DNA of 64,000 nt from an uncultured Prevotellaceae bacterium (lineage in GTDB: Bacteria > Bacteroidota > Bacteroidia > Bacteroidales > Bacteroidaceae): the NCBI GenBank assembly GCA_900318795.1, contig ONLU01000002.1, forward strand, positions 1 through 64,000. Direction: 5' to 3'. A program made the position numbers and the translations under genes. How positions within the stretch are numbered: the first letter of the stretch is position 1; the number at the start of each line of letters is the position of its first letter. Shown in pieces: positions 37,375 through 45,189 of this stretch. The notes below the pieces were generated by a model. The model worked only from the letters and a program-made list of their open reading frames with translations. It searched no databases and had not been told where the DNA came from.

Positions 37375-38706
37375 ATGAAGTATTACAGCACCAATGGGCA
37401 GGCGCCCATAGCCGACCTGGAAAAGGCGGTAGTAAAAGGACTGGCAGAAGACAGAGGACTCTACATGCCAGAGGAAATATACAAATTGCCACAGGCGTTC
37501 TTTGACGACATCCAGAACATGAAGTTCCAGGATATTGCCTACAACGTGGCCAGCAACTTCTTCGGCGACGACGTGGACGGTGATGCCCTGCAGGACTTGG
37601 TGTATGACACGCTGTCGTTTGATTGCCCTGTAGTCAAGGTGACTGACCAGATTTATGCGCTGGAGTTGTTCCACGGACCCACGCTGGCCTTCAAGGATGT
37701 CGGCGCACGCTTCATGGCCCGCCTGCTGCGCTATTTTACAAGTCTTTCTGGTTCTACTAGTAACCTTATCAACGTGCTGGTGGCTACCAGCGGTGACACG
37801 GGAAGTGCTGTTGCCAACGGATTCCTGGGCGTGGAGGGTATCCACGTCTATGTGCTCTATCCGAAGGGCAAGGTCAGCCCCATCCAGGAGTGTCAGTTCA
37901 CCACGCTGGGCAAGAATATCACAGCCATCGAGGTAGACGGCGTCTTTGACGACTGTCAGGCATTGGTCAAGTCGGCATTCATGGACCAGGAACTGAACGA
38001 GCACATGAAGCTCACATCTGCCAACAGCATCAACGTGGCACGTTTTCTGCCTCAGGCTTTCTACTACTTCAATGCCTATGCCCGCATGAAAGCACTGGGA
38101 CTGGCAGACCAGCTGGTGATGTGTGTACCCAGCGGAAACTTCGGCAACATCTGCTCGGCACTGTTCGGACACCAGATGGGACTGCCCATCAAGCGATTCA
38201 TTGCTGCCAACAATGCCAACGACATCTTCTATAAATACTTGCAGACGGGCAAGTACGAGCCTCGTGCCTCCGTACAGACGCTGGCCAACGCCATGGACGT
38301 GGGCGCCCCGTCGAACTTCGCACGCATCCTGAACCTCTACAGCGAGAACGGACAGCTGACTCCTGAGGCTACACACCATCGAATCACCAACCTGATTAGC
38401 GGAGCTACCTACAAGGATGAACAAATTCGCAAGACCATGCAACAGTGCTACGAGGAGACGGGCTATGTGCTCGATCCACACGGAGCATGTGGCTATCAGG
38501 CTCTGAAGGACGGACTGAAGCCAGGAGAGATTGGCGTATTCTGCGAGACCGCTCACCCTGCCAAGTTCAAGGAGAAGGTGGACGACATTCTGGGCACAGA
38601 CATCGAGATTCCCGCCCGGCTGAAAGCATTCATGGAAGGCCAGAAGCAGAGCGTCGAGATGAGCAAGGAGTTTGCAGACTTCAAGGCTTACCTGATGAAG
38701 CAATAA
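37375..38706 (+). CDS. thrC: Threonine synthase
   Basis: This PLP enzyme turns O-phosphohomoserine into threonine. The 443-residue protein starts MKYYSTNGQAPIADLEKAV, binds PLP through the Lys in HGPTLAFKDVGARFM, and has the phosphate loop ATSGDTGSAVANGF. Its start lies four bases after the preceding stop, so it is the third gene of the threonine operon. Confidence 0.97.
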   Translation: MKYYSTNGQAPIADLEKAVVKGLAEDRGLYMPEEIYKLPQAFFDDIQNMKFQDIAYNVASNFFGDDVDGDALQDLVYDTLSFDCPVVKVTDQIYALELFHGPTLAFKDVGARFMARLLRYFTSLSGSTSNLINVLVATSGDTGSAVANGFLGVEGIHVYVLYPKGKVSPIQECQFTTLGKNITAIEVDGVFDDCQALVKSAFMDQELNEHMKLTSANSINVARFLPQAFYYFNAYARMKALGLADQLVMCVPSGNFGNICSALFGHQMGLPIKRFIAANNANDIFYKYLQTGKYEPRASVQTLANAMDVGAPSNFARILNLYSENGQLTPEATHHRITNLISGATYKDEQIRKTMQQCYEETGYVLDPHGACGYQALKDGLKPGEIGVFCETAHPAKFKEKVDDILGTDIEIPARLKAFMEGQKQSVEMSKEFADFKAYLMKQ

Positions 38707-38714
38707 CCACGTTT

Positions 38715-38728
38715 CGCAAACGTTTGTG
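38715..38728. promoter_or_regulatory. Putative hexuronate-regulator operator upstream of uxaB
   Basis: CGCAAACGTTTGTG is a near-palindrome containing CAAACGTTTG. It lies 43 bases upstream of the -7 element. The uxaC site is related and sits one helical turn further (53 bases). Confidence 0.6.
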
Positions 38729-38771
38729 TCTTAAATAAAGTAAAATTGATACGTATTACGAAAATATTCAC

Positions 38772-38779
38772 TAACTTTG
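38772..38779 (+). promoter_or_regulatory. TAnnTTTG promoter of uxaB
   Basis: TAACTTTG, 39 bases before the start at 38819. It overlaps the upstream part of the longest reading frame, so that frame's first ATG (38777) is not used. Confidence 0.75.
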
Positions 38780-38818
38780 CACATTGTAAAACAAACTATT
38801 ATAAAACATAAAAGTTAT

Positions 38819-40258
38819 ATGAAACCGTTAAACAAAAATTTCGCTCCTAAGAGCGTGATGCCTGAAAAGGTCATTCAGTTTGGTGAGGGTAACTTCCTCC
38901 GTGCATTCGTTGATTGGATCATCTGGAACATGGACCAGAAGACCAACTTCAATGGTAGTGTTGTTGTCGTACAGCCTATCGACAAGGGTATGGTAGAATG
39001 GCTGAATGGTCAGGACTGCCTGTACCACGTAAACCTGCAGGGTCGTGAGAACGGAAAACCCGTGAACACCCTGGAGCGTATCGACGTCATCAGCCGTGCA
39101 CTGAACCCCTACTCTCAGAACGATGCCTTCATGGCGCTGGCAGACCAGCCCGAGATCCGTTTCGTCATCTCGAACACCACAGAGGCAGGTATCGCTTTCG
39201 ACCCCAGCTGCAAGCTGGAGGACAAGCCCGCTTCAAGTTATCCAGGCAAGCTGGTTCAGCTGCTGTATCGCCGTTGGCAGACCTTCAACGGTGATCCTAC
39301 GAAGGGTCTCATCATTTTCCCCTGCGAGCTTATCTTCCTCAACGGCCACGTGCTGAAGGATTGCATCAACAAGTATATCGAACTGTGGCAGCTGCCTGCT
39401 GACTTCAAGAAGTGGTTCGACGAGTGCTGTGGCGTATATGCTACACTGGTAGACCGCATCGTACCAGGCTTCCCCCGCAAGGAGATTGCACAGATTCAGG
39501 AGAAGGTTGGCTATCGTGACAACCTGGTCGTACAGGCTGAGAACTTCCACCTGTGGGTCATCGAGGCTCCAAAGGAAGTTGCCAAGGAGTTCCCTGCAGA
39601 CAAGGCTGGACTGCACGTGCTGTTTGTTCCATCAGAGGAACCCTACCACAAGCGTAAGGTAACCCTGCTGAACGGCCCGCACACCGTGCTGAGCCCTGTG
39701 GCTTTCCTCAGTGGTGTCAACATCGTTCGCGACGCCTGCAACCATGAGGTCATCTCGAAGTATATCCACAAGGTACAGTTCGACGAGCTGATGCAGACTC
39801 TCGACCTGCCTATGGACGAGCTGGAGAAGTTTGCCGGTGACGTGTTGGAGCGTTTCGACAATCCGTTTGTAGACCATCAGGTGACCAGCATCATGCTGAA
39901 CTCATTCCCCAAGTTCCAGGCTCGCGACCTGCCCGGTGTGAAGACCTTCCTGGAGCGCAAGGGCGAGCTGCCTAAGGGTCTGGTATTCGGTCTGGCAGCC
40001 ATCATCACCTACTACAAGGGTGGCAAGCGTGCTGACGGTGTGGAGATTGTTCCCAACGACGACCAGAAGATTATGGATCTGCTGAAGGATCTGTGGGCTA
40101 CCGGCGACACTCAGAAGGTGGCTGACGGCGTACTGGGCGCAGAATTCATCTGGCAGGAGGACCTCAACAAGATCCAGGGCCTGAACGCTATGGTGAAGCA
40201 GTTCCTCGACCTGATTCAGGAGAAGGGCATGCTGGAGGCTGTGAAGACTATCCTCTAA
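38819..40258 (+). CDS. uxaB: Tagaturonate reductase (altronate oxidoreductase)
   Basis: UxaB reduces tagaturonate to altronate with NADH, directly after UxaC in galacturonate breakdown. The 479-residue protein (start MKPLNKNFAPK, chosen because the promoter lies upstream) has a polyol-dehydrogenase-type Rossmann domain (VIQFGEGNFLRAFVDWIIW) and the mannitol dehydrogenase C-terminal domain with KVTLLNGPHTVLSPVAFLSG and the catalytic Lys region. The size matches the E. coli enzyme. Fructuronate reductase (uxuB) of the same superfamily is the alternative, but the length and N-terminus fit UxaB better. Confidence 0.88.
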   Translation: MKPLNKNFAPKSVMPEKVIQFGEGNFLRAFVDWIIWNMDQKTNFNGSVVVVQPIDKGMVEWLNGQDCLYHVNLQGRENGKPVNTLERIDVISRALNPYSQNDAFMALADQPEIRFVISNTTEAGIAFDPSCKLEDKPASSYPGKLVQLLYRRWQTFNGDPTKGLIIFPCELIFLNGHVLKDCINKYIELWQLPADFKKWFDECCGVYATLVDRIVPGFPRKEIAQIQEKVGYRDNLVVQAENFHLWVIEAPKEVAKEFPADKAGLHVLFVPSEEPYHKRKVTLLNGPHTVLSPVAFLSGVNIVRDACNHEVISKYIHKVQFDELMQTLDLPMDELEKFAGDVLERFDNPFVDHQVTSIMLNSFPKFQARDLPGVKTFLERKGELPKGLVFGLAAIITYYKGGKRADGVEIVPNDDQKIMDLLKDLWATGDTQKVADGVLGAEFIWQEDLNKIQGLNAMVKQFLDLIQEKGMLEAVKTIL

Positions 40259-40281
40259 GAGAAAGAAACAATAGGAAAAAG

Positions 40282-40312
40282 GTGAGCTGACCAACCGGTT
40301 GGCTCACTTTTT
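40282..40312 (+). terminator. Terminator after uxaB
   Basis: The stem GTGAGC/GCTCAC with inner CCAA/TTGG is followed by TTTTT. Confidence 0.85.
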
Positions 40313-40365
40313 GATTTTATACAAAAATAAATCCCAATTTGTTTTGTTTTCTGCCTTTAATTTCG

Positions 40366-40373
40366 TAACTTTG
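40366..40373 (+). promoter_or_regulatory. TAnnTTTG promoter of the rod-like RNA
   Basis: TAACTTTG with TTTG 19 bases upstream (40343-40346). Transcription would begin around 40380, just before the first helix. Confidence 0.75.
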
Positions 40374-40379
40374 CAACAA

Positions 40380-40583
40380 GAAACAGGGGTCGTGCCGGTT
40401 CGATCGGGATACTCATCAAATTACATCGAAAACTGAGATGACTTCTCTTGTCAATGGCGGGCCACAATGCGTGTCACACACGTAAGCCGAAAGGTCGGTG
40501 GATTACAACGACAGAGAGCGCTCGAATCTTTTAACAAAGGAGTTTTCATCACATCATCGGGCGACCCCTTCTTTCTCTTTTTT
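40380..40583 (+). ncRNA. Structured RNA of about 183-200 bases, possible 6S RNA
   Basis: The ends GGGGTCG (40386-40392) and CGACCCC (40562-40568) are perfectly complementary and 183 bases apart, and the latter is followed by a pyrimidine run ending in TTTTTT, as in a terminator. The perfect hairpin CGTGT-CAC-ACACG lies close to the exact middle (about 40470-40483). Between them are GAAAACT (40428-40434)/AGTTTTC (40541-40547), a CTCTTGTC/GACAGAG helix, and CCAC/GTGG. A rod with a closing stem, a large internal bubble and a central apical loop is the layout of 6S RNA, which binds the housekeeping RNA polymerase. It could instead be a leader of ribE, whose start is 48 bases downstream. It does not match the FMN riboswitch consensus as I know it. 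Confidence 0.55.
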
Positions 40584-40630
40584 CATAACCCCTAAAGATT
40601 GAACATTAAATCATCAAATTCCAGAACACC

Positions 40631-41233
40631 ATGTTTTCAGGCATCATAGAAGAGTTTGCTACCGTTGTAGCTATCAAGAAAGACAGAGAGAATATAGACT
40701 TCACCTTGCGTTGTTCGTTTGTCGATGAACTGGGTATCGACCAGAGTGTCGCTCATAACGGTGTATGCTTGACGGTGGTTCGCATTGAAAACGGCACCTA
40801 TACGGTGACAGCGATGAAGGAAACACTGGAGCGTTCAAACCTGGGGCTGCTGAAAGTCGGCGACAAGGTGAACGTGGAGCGCTCGATGCTGATGAACGGC
40901 AGGTTGGACGGACACATTGTCCAGGGCCATGTCGACGAAACGGCACGCTGTACAGCAGTAGAGGATGCCAATGGAAGCACCTACTTCACCTTTGAATACA
41001 AGCAGGACAAAGAGATGGCCCGCAACGGATACTTCACGGTGGACAAAGGCTCTGTAACCGTCAATGGCGTGAGCCTGACGGTGTGCAATCCTACACAGAA
41101 CACCTTCCAGGTGGCCATCATTCCCTATACCTTTGAACATACGAACTTCTGCGATATTCAGGTCGGCTCCGTTGTTAATCTGGAGTTTGACATCATCGGC
41201 AAGTATATTGCCCGTTTACAGCAGCTCGCATGA
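40631..41233 (+). CDS. ribE: Riboflavin synthase alpha subunit
   Basis: The enzyme dismutates two lumazines to riboflavin. The 200-residue protein has the start MFSGIIEE and two lumazine-binding repeats (HNGVCLTVV ... VNVERSMLMNGRLDGHIVQGHVDETA; and VNGVSLTVCNPTQNTFQVAIIPYTFEHTN in the second). Its stop overlaps nth by four bases (ATGA). Confidence 0.95.
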   Translation: MFSGIIEEFATVVAIKKDRENIDFTLRCSFVDELGIDQSVAHNGVCLTVVRIENGTYTVTAMKETLERSNLGLLKVGDKVNVERSMLMNGRLDGHIVQGHVDETARCTAVEDANGSTYFTFEYKQDKEMARNGYFTVDKGSVTVNGVSLTVCNPTQNTFQVAIIPYTFEHTNFCDIQVGSVVNLEFDIIGKYIARLQQLA

Positions 41234-41883
41234 CCAGAAAGGAGAGATACGCTTTTGTGTTGCAGTACTTCCGTGAACAGATGCCGGAAGTGCAGACAGA
41301 ACTGGAGTTCGGCAGTGTGTTTCAACTGCTGGTAGCTGTCATTCTGAGTGCTCAGTGTACGGACAAGCGTATCAACCAGGTGACTCCAGAGCTGTTTCGT
41401 CGCTATCCCGATGCCAAGAGCATGGCGAAAGCAGAAACGGAAGAAGTGCTGGAATATATCAGTAGTGTCTCCTACCCTAACTCCAAGGCTGACCACCTGG
41501 TCAAAATGGCTCGCATCCTGGCTGAGCAATATGACGGAGAGGTACCCTCGGACATGAATCTGCTGTTAGACCTGCCCGGTGTGGGACGTAAGACCGCTAA
41601 TGTCATACAAAGCGTGGCTTTCGGGAAATCTACCATGGCTGTCGACACACATGTGTTCCGCGTCAGTCATCGGCTGGGATTGGTGCCGTCAACTGCTGAC
41701 ACTCCCTTTAAGGTAGAACAGACACTGGTAAAAAACATACCCGCGGAAGATATTCCACGGGCACATCATTGGTTGTTGCTTCACGGACGCTATGTCTGTA
41801 CATCGCGCAAGCCACATTGTGAGAAGTGCGACCTTAGCGGCGTTTGTCCTTCTGCTTGCCAACCGGTAAGTACTTGCCGTTAG
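41230..41883 (+). CDS. nth: Endonuclease III
   Basis: This DNA glycosylase/AP lyase removes oxidised pyrimidines. The 217-residue protein has the helix-hairpin-helix LLDLPGVGRKTANVI with the catalytic Lys upstream (ILSAQCTDKRI), the catalytic Asp in AVDTHVFRVSHRL, and the [4Fe-4S] ligands C-x6-C-x2-C-x5-C in CTSRKPHCEKCDLSGVC. It is translationally coupled to ribE. Its 3' end overlaps the convergent Spy-like gene by 50 bases. Confidence 0.96.
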   Translation: MTRKERYAFVLQYFREQMPEVQTELEFGSVFQLLVAVILSAQCTDKRINQVTPELFRRYPDAKSMAKAETEEVLEYISSVSYPNSKADHLVKMARILAEQYDGEVPSDMNLLLDLPGVGRKTANVIQSVAFGKSTMAVDTHVFRVSHRLGLVPSTADTPFKVEQTLVKNIPAEDIPRAHHWLLLHGRYVCTSRKPHCEKCDLSGVCPSACQPVSTCR

Positions 41884-42298
41884 GAGCCTGCCAACCCTTC
41901 ATCATCTTGCGATAGAAACGGGTCTCTGCCTTGATAACATCATACAGTTTGGAAGCAGAGATGACCTGTAACATCTTCTGATGATAGGTCTGCTCCAATT
42001 GCTTCAGCTCCAGATTGCACTTGTCGCGCTCCTTGATGGCATTGGCACAACCAGCCTCGTCGGCAGGTTTCTGATTGCCTATGGCACGCATGCGTGAGTA
42101 GATGCTACGCTGTTTCTTGTGCATCTCCTTGAAAATAGGAAAGAGCTTGGCAGCTTCCTGCTGGTCCAGGTTGGCCTTCCTGATGATATATTCCTCCATA
42201 TCAGCATCAAACTTCTCGGGTGAGAATTTCTTTTGCTCCTGAGCCGATAAAGAGATGGCCATCATCAGGCTGATAATAATAATGATACCTTTCTTCAT
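41834..42298 (-). CDS. Periplasmic Spy/CpxP-like helical protein
   Basis: The 154-residue protein has a signal peptide (MKKGIIIIISLMMAISLSA) and is helical and charged afterwards, with a repeated pattern of L/K/E (ANLDQQEAAKLFPIFKEMHKK; LELKQLEQTYHQKMLQVI). This resembles Spy/CpxP-type proteins encoded with ECF sigma operons in Bacteroidetes. It is the last gene of the operon that contains the sigma factor and its probable anti-sigma protein, so it may be an envelope-stress sensor or chaperone. The function is inferred. Confidence 0.6.
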   Translation of the reverse strand: MKKGIIIIISLMMAISLSAQEQKKFSPEKFDADMEEYIIRKANLDQQEAAKLFPIFKEMHKKQRSIYSRMRAIGNQKPADEAGCANAIKERDKCNLELKQLEQTYHQKMLQVISASKLYDVIKAETRFYRKMMKGWQAPNGKYLPVGKQKDKRR

Positions 42299-42315
42299 GT
42301 TTTCAAACCATTAAG

Positions 42316-42657
42316 TTAATTTTCAGCCAGATATGCATAGATCTCGGTATTGTCGAGCATAGCATAGTCTGCTGCTTCATCAATATATGAATTGTCTGTG
42401 TTGGAATCAACAGAGGCTACAACAGCCTGGTCATCAGCTTGCTGATGGAAATGGTAGGTTAATCCCATCACAGCAACAGCAGCGACACAGGCTGCAGCAT
42501 AGAACCACTTGCGAAGCTGGACAACACGACTCTTCTGACGACGCTCAGGCAACTGGCTCATCACCTGCGATGTCAGCTGGTCGAAATACCCTTCTGGAAC
42601 AGTGAAGGGATTTTTCTGTCCGACCTTTTCTCTGATATACTTCTCTTCGTTCTCCAT
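42316..42657 (-). CDS. Putative membrane anti-sigma factor
   Basis: The 113-residue protein has a conserved N-terminal segment (GQKNPFTVPEGYFDQLTSQVM), a basic patch, one transmembrane helix (WFYAAACVAAVAVMGLTYHF) and an acidic periplasmic tail. Proteins with NPFxVPEGYF at the start follow ECF sigma genes in many Bacteroidetes and are thought to bind the sigma factor. It lies 42 bases after the sigma stop. No zinc-binding ZAS motif is present. Confidence 0.65.
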   Translation of the reverse strand: MENEEKYIREKVGQKNPFTVPEGYFDQLTSQVMSQLPERRQKSRVVQLRKWFYAAACVAAVAVMGLTYHFHQQADDQAVVASVDSNTDNSYIDEAADYAMLDNTEIYAYLAEN

Positions 42658-42699
42658 ACTTGTTTATTTGTTGTTATGACGTATATTTATGCTAAAAGT

Positions 42700-43251
42700 T
42701 TAATCGTGGCGCTTAAAAAAATCAGAAATCTTTTTCACCGCTATGTGGTAAGAGGCTTTCAACGAGCCTTCTGAGGTTTTCAACAGTTCGCTCATGTCGC
42801 TGTATTTCATGTCGTCGTAATAGCGCAGGTTGAATACAGTCCGTTGAACATCAGGCAGTTGGGCAATGGCCTCCTGAAGCAGGGCCTGGGTTTCGTCACC
42901 GTCGAAATAGTTGTCTGCCAGCAGCATATTGGCAATACCGGTTTCTTCCTGGTCTGTACTGACGACAGACTGGTTCTTTTTGCGTCGCACGAAATCGACA
43001 CTCTCATTGATGGTAATCCGATAGAGCCATGTGGACAAGCGGGAATCTTGGTGAAAATCGTCCAGATGGGTCCAGGCTTTCAGAAATACGTTCTGTATGA
43101 CATCGTCTGCATCGTCGTGCGTCAGCACAATACGACGTGCCTGCCAATAGAGTTGTTCGCTATATTCGCGTACCACTCTCTCGAACGCCTTTCGTTGCGT
43201 AGCGGGGTCCATCAGTTGCTGCATCAACAGCTTTTCGTCCTCTCGTGTCAT
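42700..43251 (-). CDS. ECF-type RNA polymerase sigma factor
   Basis: The 183-residue protein has region 2 (DDADDVIQNVFLKAWTHLDDFHQDSRLSTWLYRITIN) and region 4 with the HTH segment YYDDMKYSDMSELLKTSEGSLKASYHIAVKKI, and lacks regions 1.1 and 3, as expected of ECF factors. It starts four bases after the L,D-transpeptidase stop and is followed by a membrane anti-sigma candidate, so the operon may be autoregulated in response to envelope stress. Confidence 0.92.
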   Translation of the reverse strand: MTREDEKLLMQQLMDPATQRKAFERVVREYSEQLYWQARRIVLTHDDADDVIQNVFLKAWTHLDDFHQDSRLSTWLYRITINESVDFVRRKKNQSVVSTDQEETGIANMLLADNYFDGDETQALLQEAIAQLPDVQRTVFNLRYYDDMKYSDMSELLKTSEGSLKASYHIAVKKISDFFKRHD

Positions 43252-43255
43252 AGAC

Positions 43256-44848
43256 TCACATATAAGTGCTTAAATGATTCCACACTACTTGGTCATAGCC
43301 GTAAACATCGGGCCAAGTCTGGAAGTTGCCATACTCGTCGGGCCAAAGTGTACTATAAATAATATATAGAGGTACGCGAGGCTTGACGGATACATAGCTG
43401 ATGATCTTGTTGCGGTCCTCTACTTCCGGATGCGAATCAACATATTCTATCCCCTGGAGTGTCTCAGGTGTTAATCCCATCGCTATGCGAATGCGGTCCA
43501 GCAGCCATTCGTCAGGGCTGTCAAGCACAAAACGAGCCAGTTCAAAAGGTTTTGCCACACGCACACAACCGTGCGACATAGCCCTTGAGAGTCGTTCAAA
43601 GGCTCCAGGATTGGACGTGTCGTGCAGGAATACGGAGAAGTTGTTCTTGAATCTGAAGATGATGCGCCCCAGCGAGTTTCCTGCTCCTCCTTCCTGGGCG
43701 ACCTTATATTTCCCGCTGAGCAGCATCTGTCTGGTCACGCTTTTGACATTTAACCTCTGGTGGGTCTCTTTGTCGTAGATGTAGTATCTGTTGCGGGCAA
43801 AATAGGAAGAGTCGCCTACATGACGCGTCACGTCATTCTCGACGATGCTCATCGGCATGACCCATTGCGGATTAACCTCCATCCACTCTATATGACTGGA
43901 CAATTGTGGGGTCTTGGTCTTCACATTGCCACACACAACACGCATGTCCAGGAGGGAGTCGTCGCTATAGGCATAGAGATGGTAGGCAGGAATGTTCACA
44001 ATGATGCGTTTACCCGTTTCTACAATAGGTTGTTTCCTGCGCCAGCGCCAGCGCTCCATATTCACGAGAATACGCTTGCGCTGTTCGACACCTGTTGCAG
44101 TCGGGAGCATGTTCTTCAGCTTCAGATACATCTTGTCATCAGGCTGAATCTCACGAAGATAGACCGCAATGCTGTCATGCCTGACTTTGTCGATGACCAA
44201 CGATGCATAGTTCTTACCTGGACGGTCTATGGGTATGTCAAAGAGTCCACGATACTTGACCACTTTGCGGACGGTGTCAGATTTCTCTACATCCAGATTG
44301 TTAAAGACGCTGTTTGGATTGATGAAACCAAAGCGCTGGCCATAACAATAGCGCAAGCAGGCTTTTGTCAGATGATATTCCAACCTGGCAGCCGTCTTGT
44401 TCAAGGAGTTCTGGCCTTCTCCGAAACTTAAGGTTCTCAGGCGCTTGATGTCTTGCTCTATGGTCTCAACGGCAAAAGACTTCTCGGACATTCCTATCTC
44501 GTTCAGCAGATGCAGCCAGTCTAACAGGGAATCAGCGCGTTCGCCCACGCCAAGACGGTCTATCCATACCATAGGATGCTGGCTGTCCTGATAGTAGTGA
44601 CGCGTCTGCCTATCTGCTTCGGTGGTCCCTTTGTCTGAGTTCATCAGACTCTTCAGGTGATGACGAATCTCCTTAAGGTCATAAATAAAGTCGGGCGCTT
44701 TCATGTCAGAAAACGCCTCCTCTGTGATGACCCTGTCCTTGTGAGAATTATTGTTGTTGCATCCTGTCAACAACAACAACGAAAATAAGAACAGGATTAT
44801 TGAATAGCCACCTTTCTGACTACTTTTCCTATCTTTAATATATAGCAC
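43256..44848 (-). CDS. L,D-transpeptidase (YcbB/LdtD-like lipoprotein)
   Basis: The 530-residue protein has a lipobox (FLFSLLLLTGC), so it is probably anchored in a membrane. The YkuD catalytic motif is HDTSNPGAFERLSRAMSHGCVRV, with the nucleophile Cys near residue 426. The length and the N-terminal scaffold resemble LdtD/YcbB, which makes 3-3 cross-links in peptidoglycan. Its start overlaps the end of the small secreted protein gene by 52 bases, and the ECF sigma gene begins four bases after its stop, making one envelope operon. Confidence 0.88.
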   Translation of the reverse strand: MLYIKDRKSSQKGGYSIILFLFSLLLLTGCNNNNSHKDRVITEEAFSDMKAPDFIYDLKEIRHHLKSLMNSDKGTTEADRQTRHYYQDSQHPMVWIDRLGVGERADSLLDWLHLLNEIGMSEKSFAVETIEQDIKRLRTLSFGEGQNSLNKTAARLEYHLTKACLRYCYGQRFGFINPNSVFNNLDVEKSDTVRKVVKYRGLFDIPIDRPGKNYASLVIDKVRHDSIAVYLREIQPDDKMYLKLKNMLPTATGVEQRKRILVNMERWRWRRKQPIVETGKRIIVNIPAYHLYAYSDDSLLDMRVVCGNVKTKTPQLSSHIEWMEVNPQWVMPMSIVENDVTRHVGDSSYFARNRYYIYDKETHQRLNVKSVTRQMLLSGKYKVAQEGGAGNSLGRIIFRFKNNFSVFLHDTSNPGAFERLSRAMSHGCVRVAKPFELARFVLDSPDEWLLDRIRIAMGLTPETLQGIEYVDSHPEVEDRNKIISYVSVKPRVPLYIIYSTLWPDEYGNFQTWPDVYGYDQVVWNHLSTYM

Positions 44849-45111
44849 CCTTTAGGTACGTTTAGTTCTACGCGTTGTGCTGGACTCTCTATCTTCAATG
44901 TCATCACACGACGGCCTGTCAGCGAGACAACCTCTAAGGTCTGGCCTTGGGCACCATTAATGACGACCCACTGACCATTGACAGAGATGGTGATTTCCTC
45001 TTCTATCGTTTGTTCTATGGAGAACGTTTCTGCACTCGCTGCCACCATGGAGATGGGGGCAGAAAGCAAGAGAATTCCCATTAGAGGTAAAATGAGTAGC
45101 CTTTTCGTCAT
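44797..45111 (-). CDS. Small secreted protein with a type IX-like C-terminal domain
   Basis: The 104-residue protein (start MTKRLLILPLMGILLLS at 45111) is a signal peptide followed almost entirely by a beta-rich domain like the C-terminal domains of type IX-secreted proteins: VVINGAQGQTLEVVSLTGRRVMTLKIES and the ending PKGCYILKIGKVVRKVAIQ. It is unusual that no passenger domain is present. It overlaps the L,D-transpeptidase gene and has its own promoter at 45136-45143. Confidence 0.6.
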   Translation of the reverse strand: MTKRLLILPLMGILLLSAPISMVAASAETFSIEQTIEEEITISVNGQWVVINGAQGQTLEVVSLTGRRVMTLKIESPAQRVELNVPKGCYILKIGKVVRKVAIQ

Positions 45112-45135
45112 AAGCAATTCACTATATATTTTCTG

Positions 45136-45143
45136 CAAAATTA
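45136..45143 (-). promoter_or_regulatory. TAnnTTTG promoter of the L,D-transpeptidase/sigma operon
   Basis: Minus strand TAATTTTG, 24 bases before the start at 45111. The operon then runs to 41834. Confidence 0.7.
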
Positions 45144-45189
45144 CGAAGAATCTTTGAATCTGCCAAATTTTTTGAATAAAAAAGCGTGT

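Noticed and set aside
40380-40583. FMN riboswitch before riboflavin synthase
   Set aside because: The conserved FMN-riboswitch blocks are not present in the leader; only the position would suggest it.
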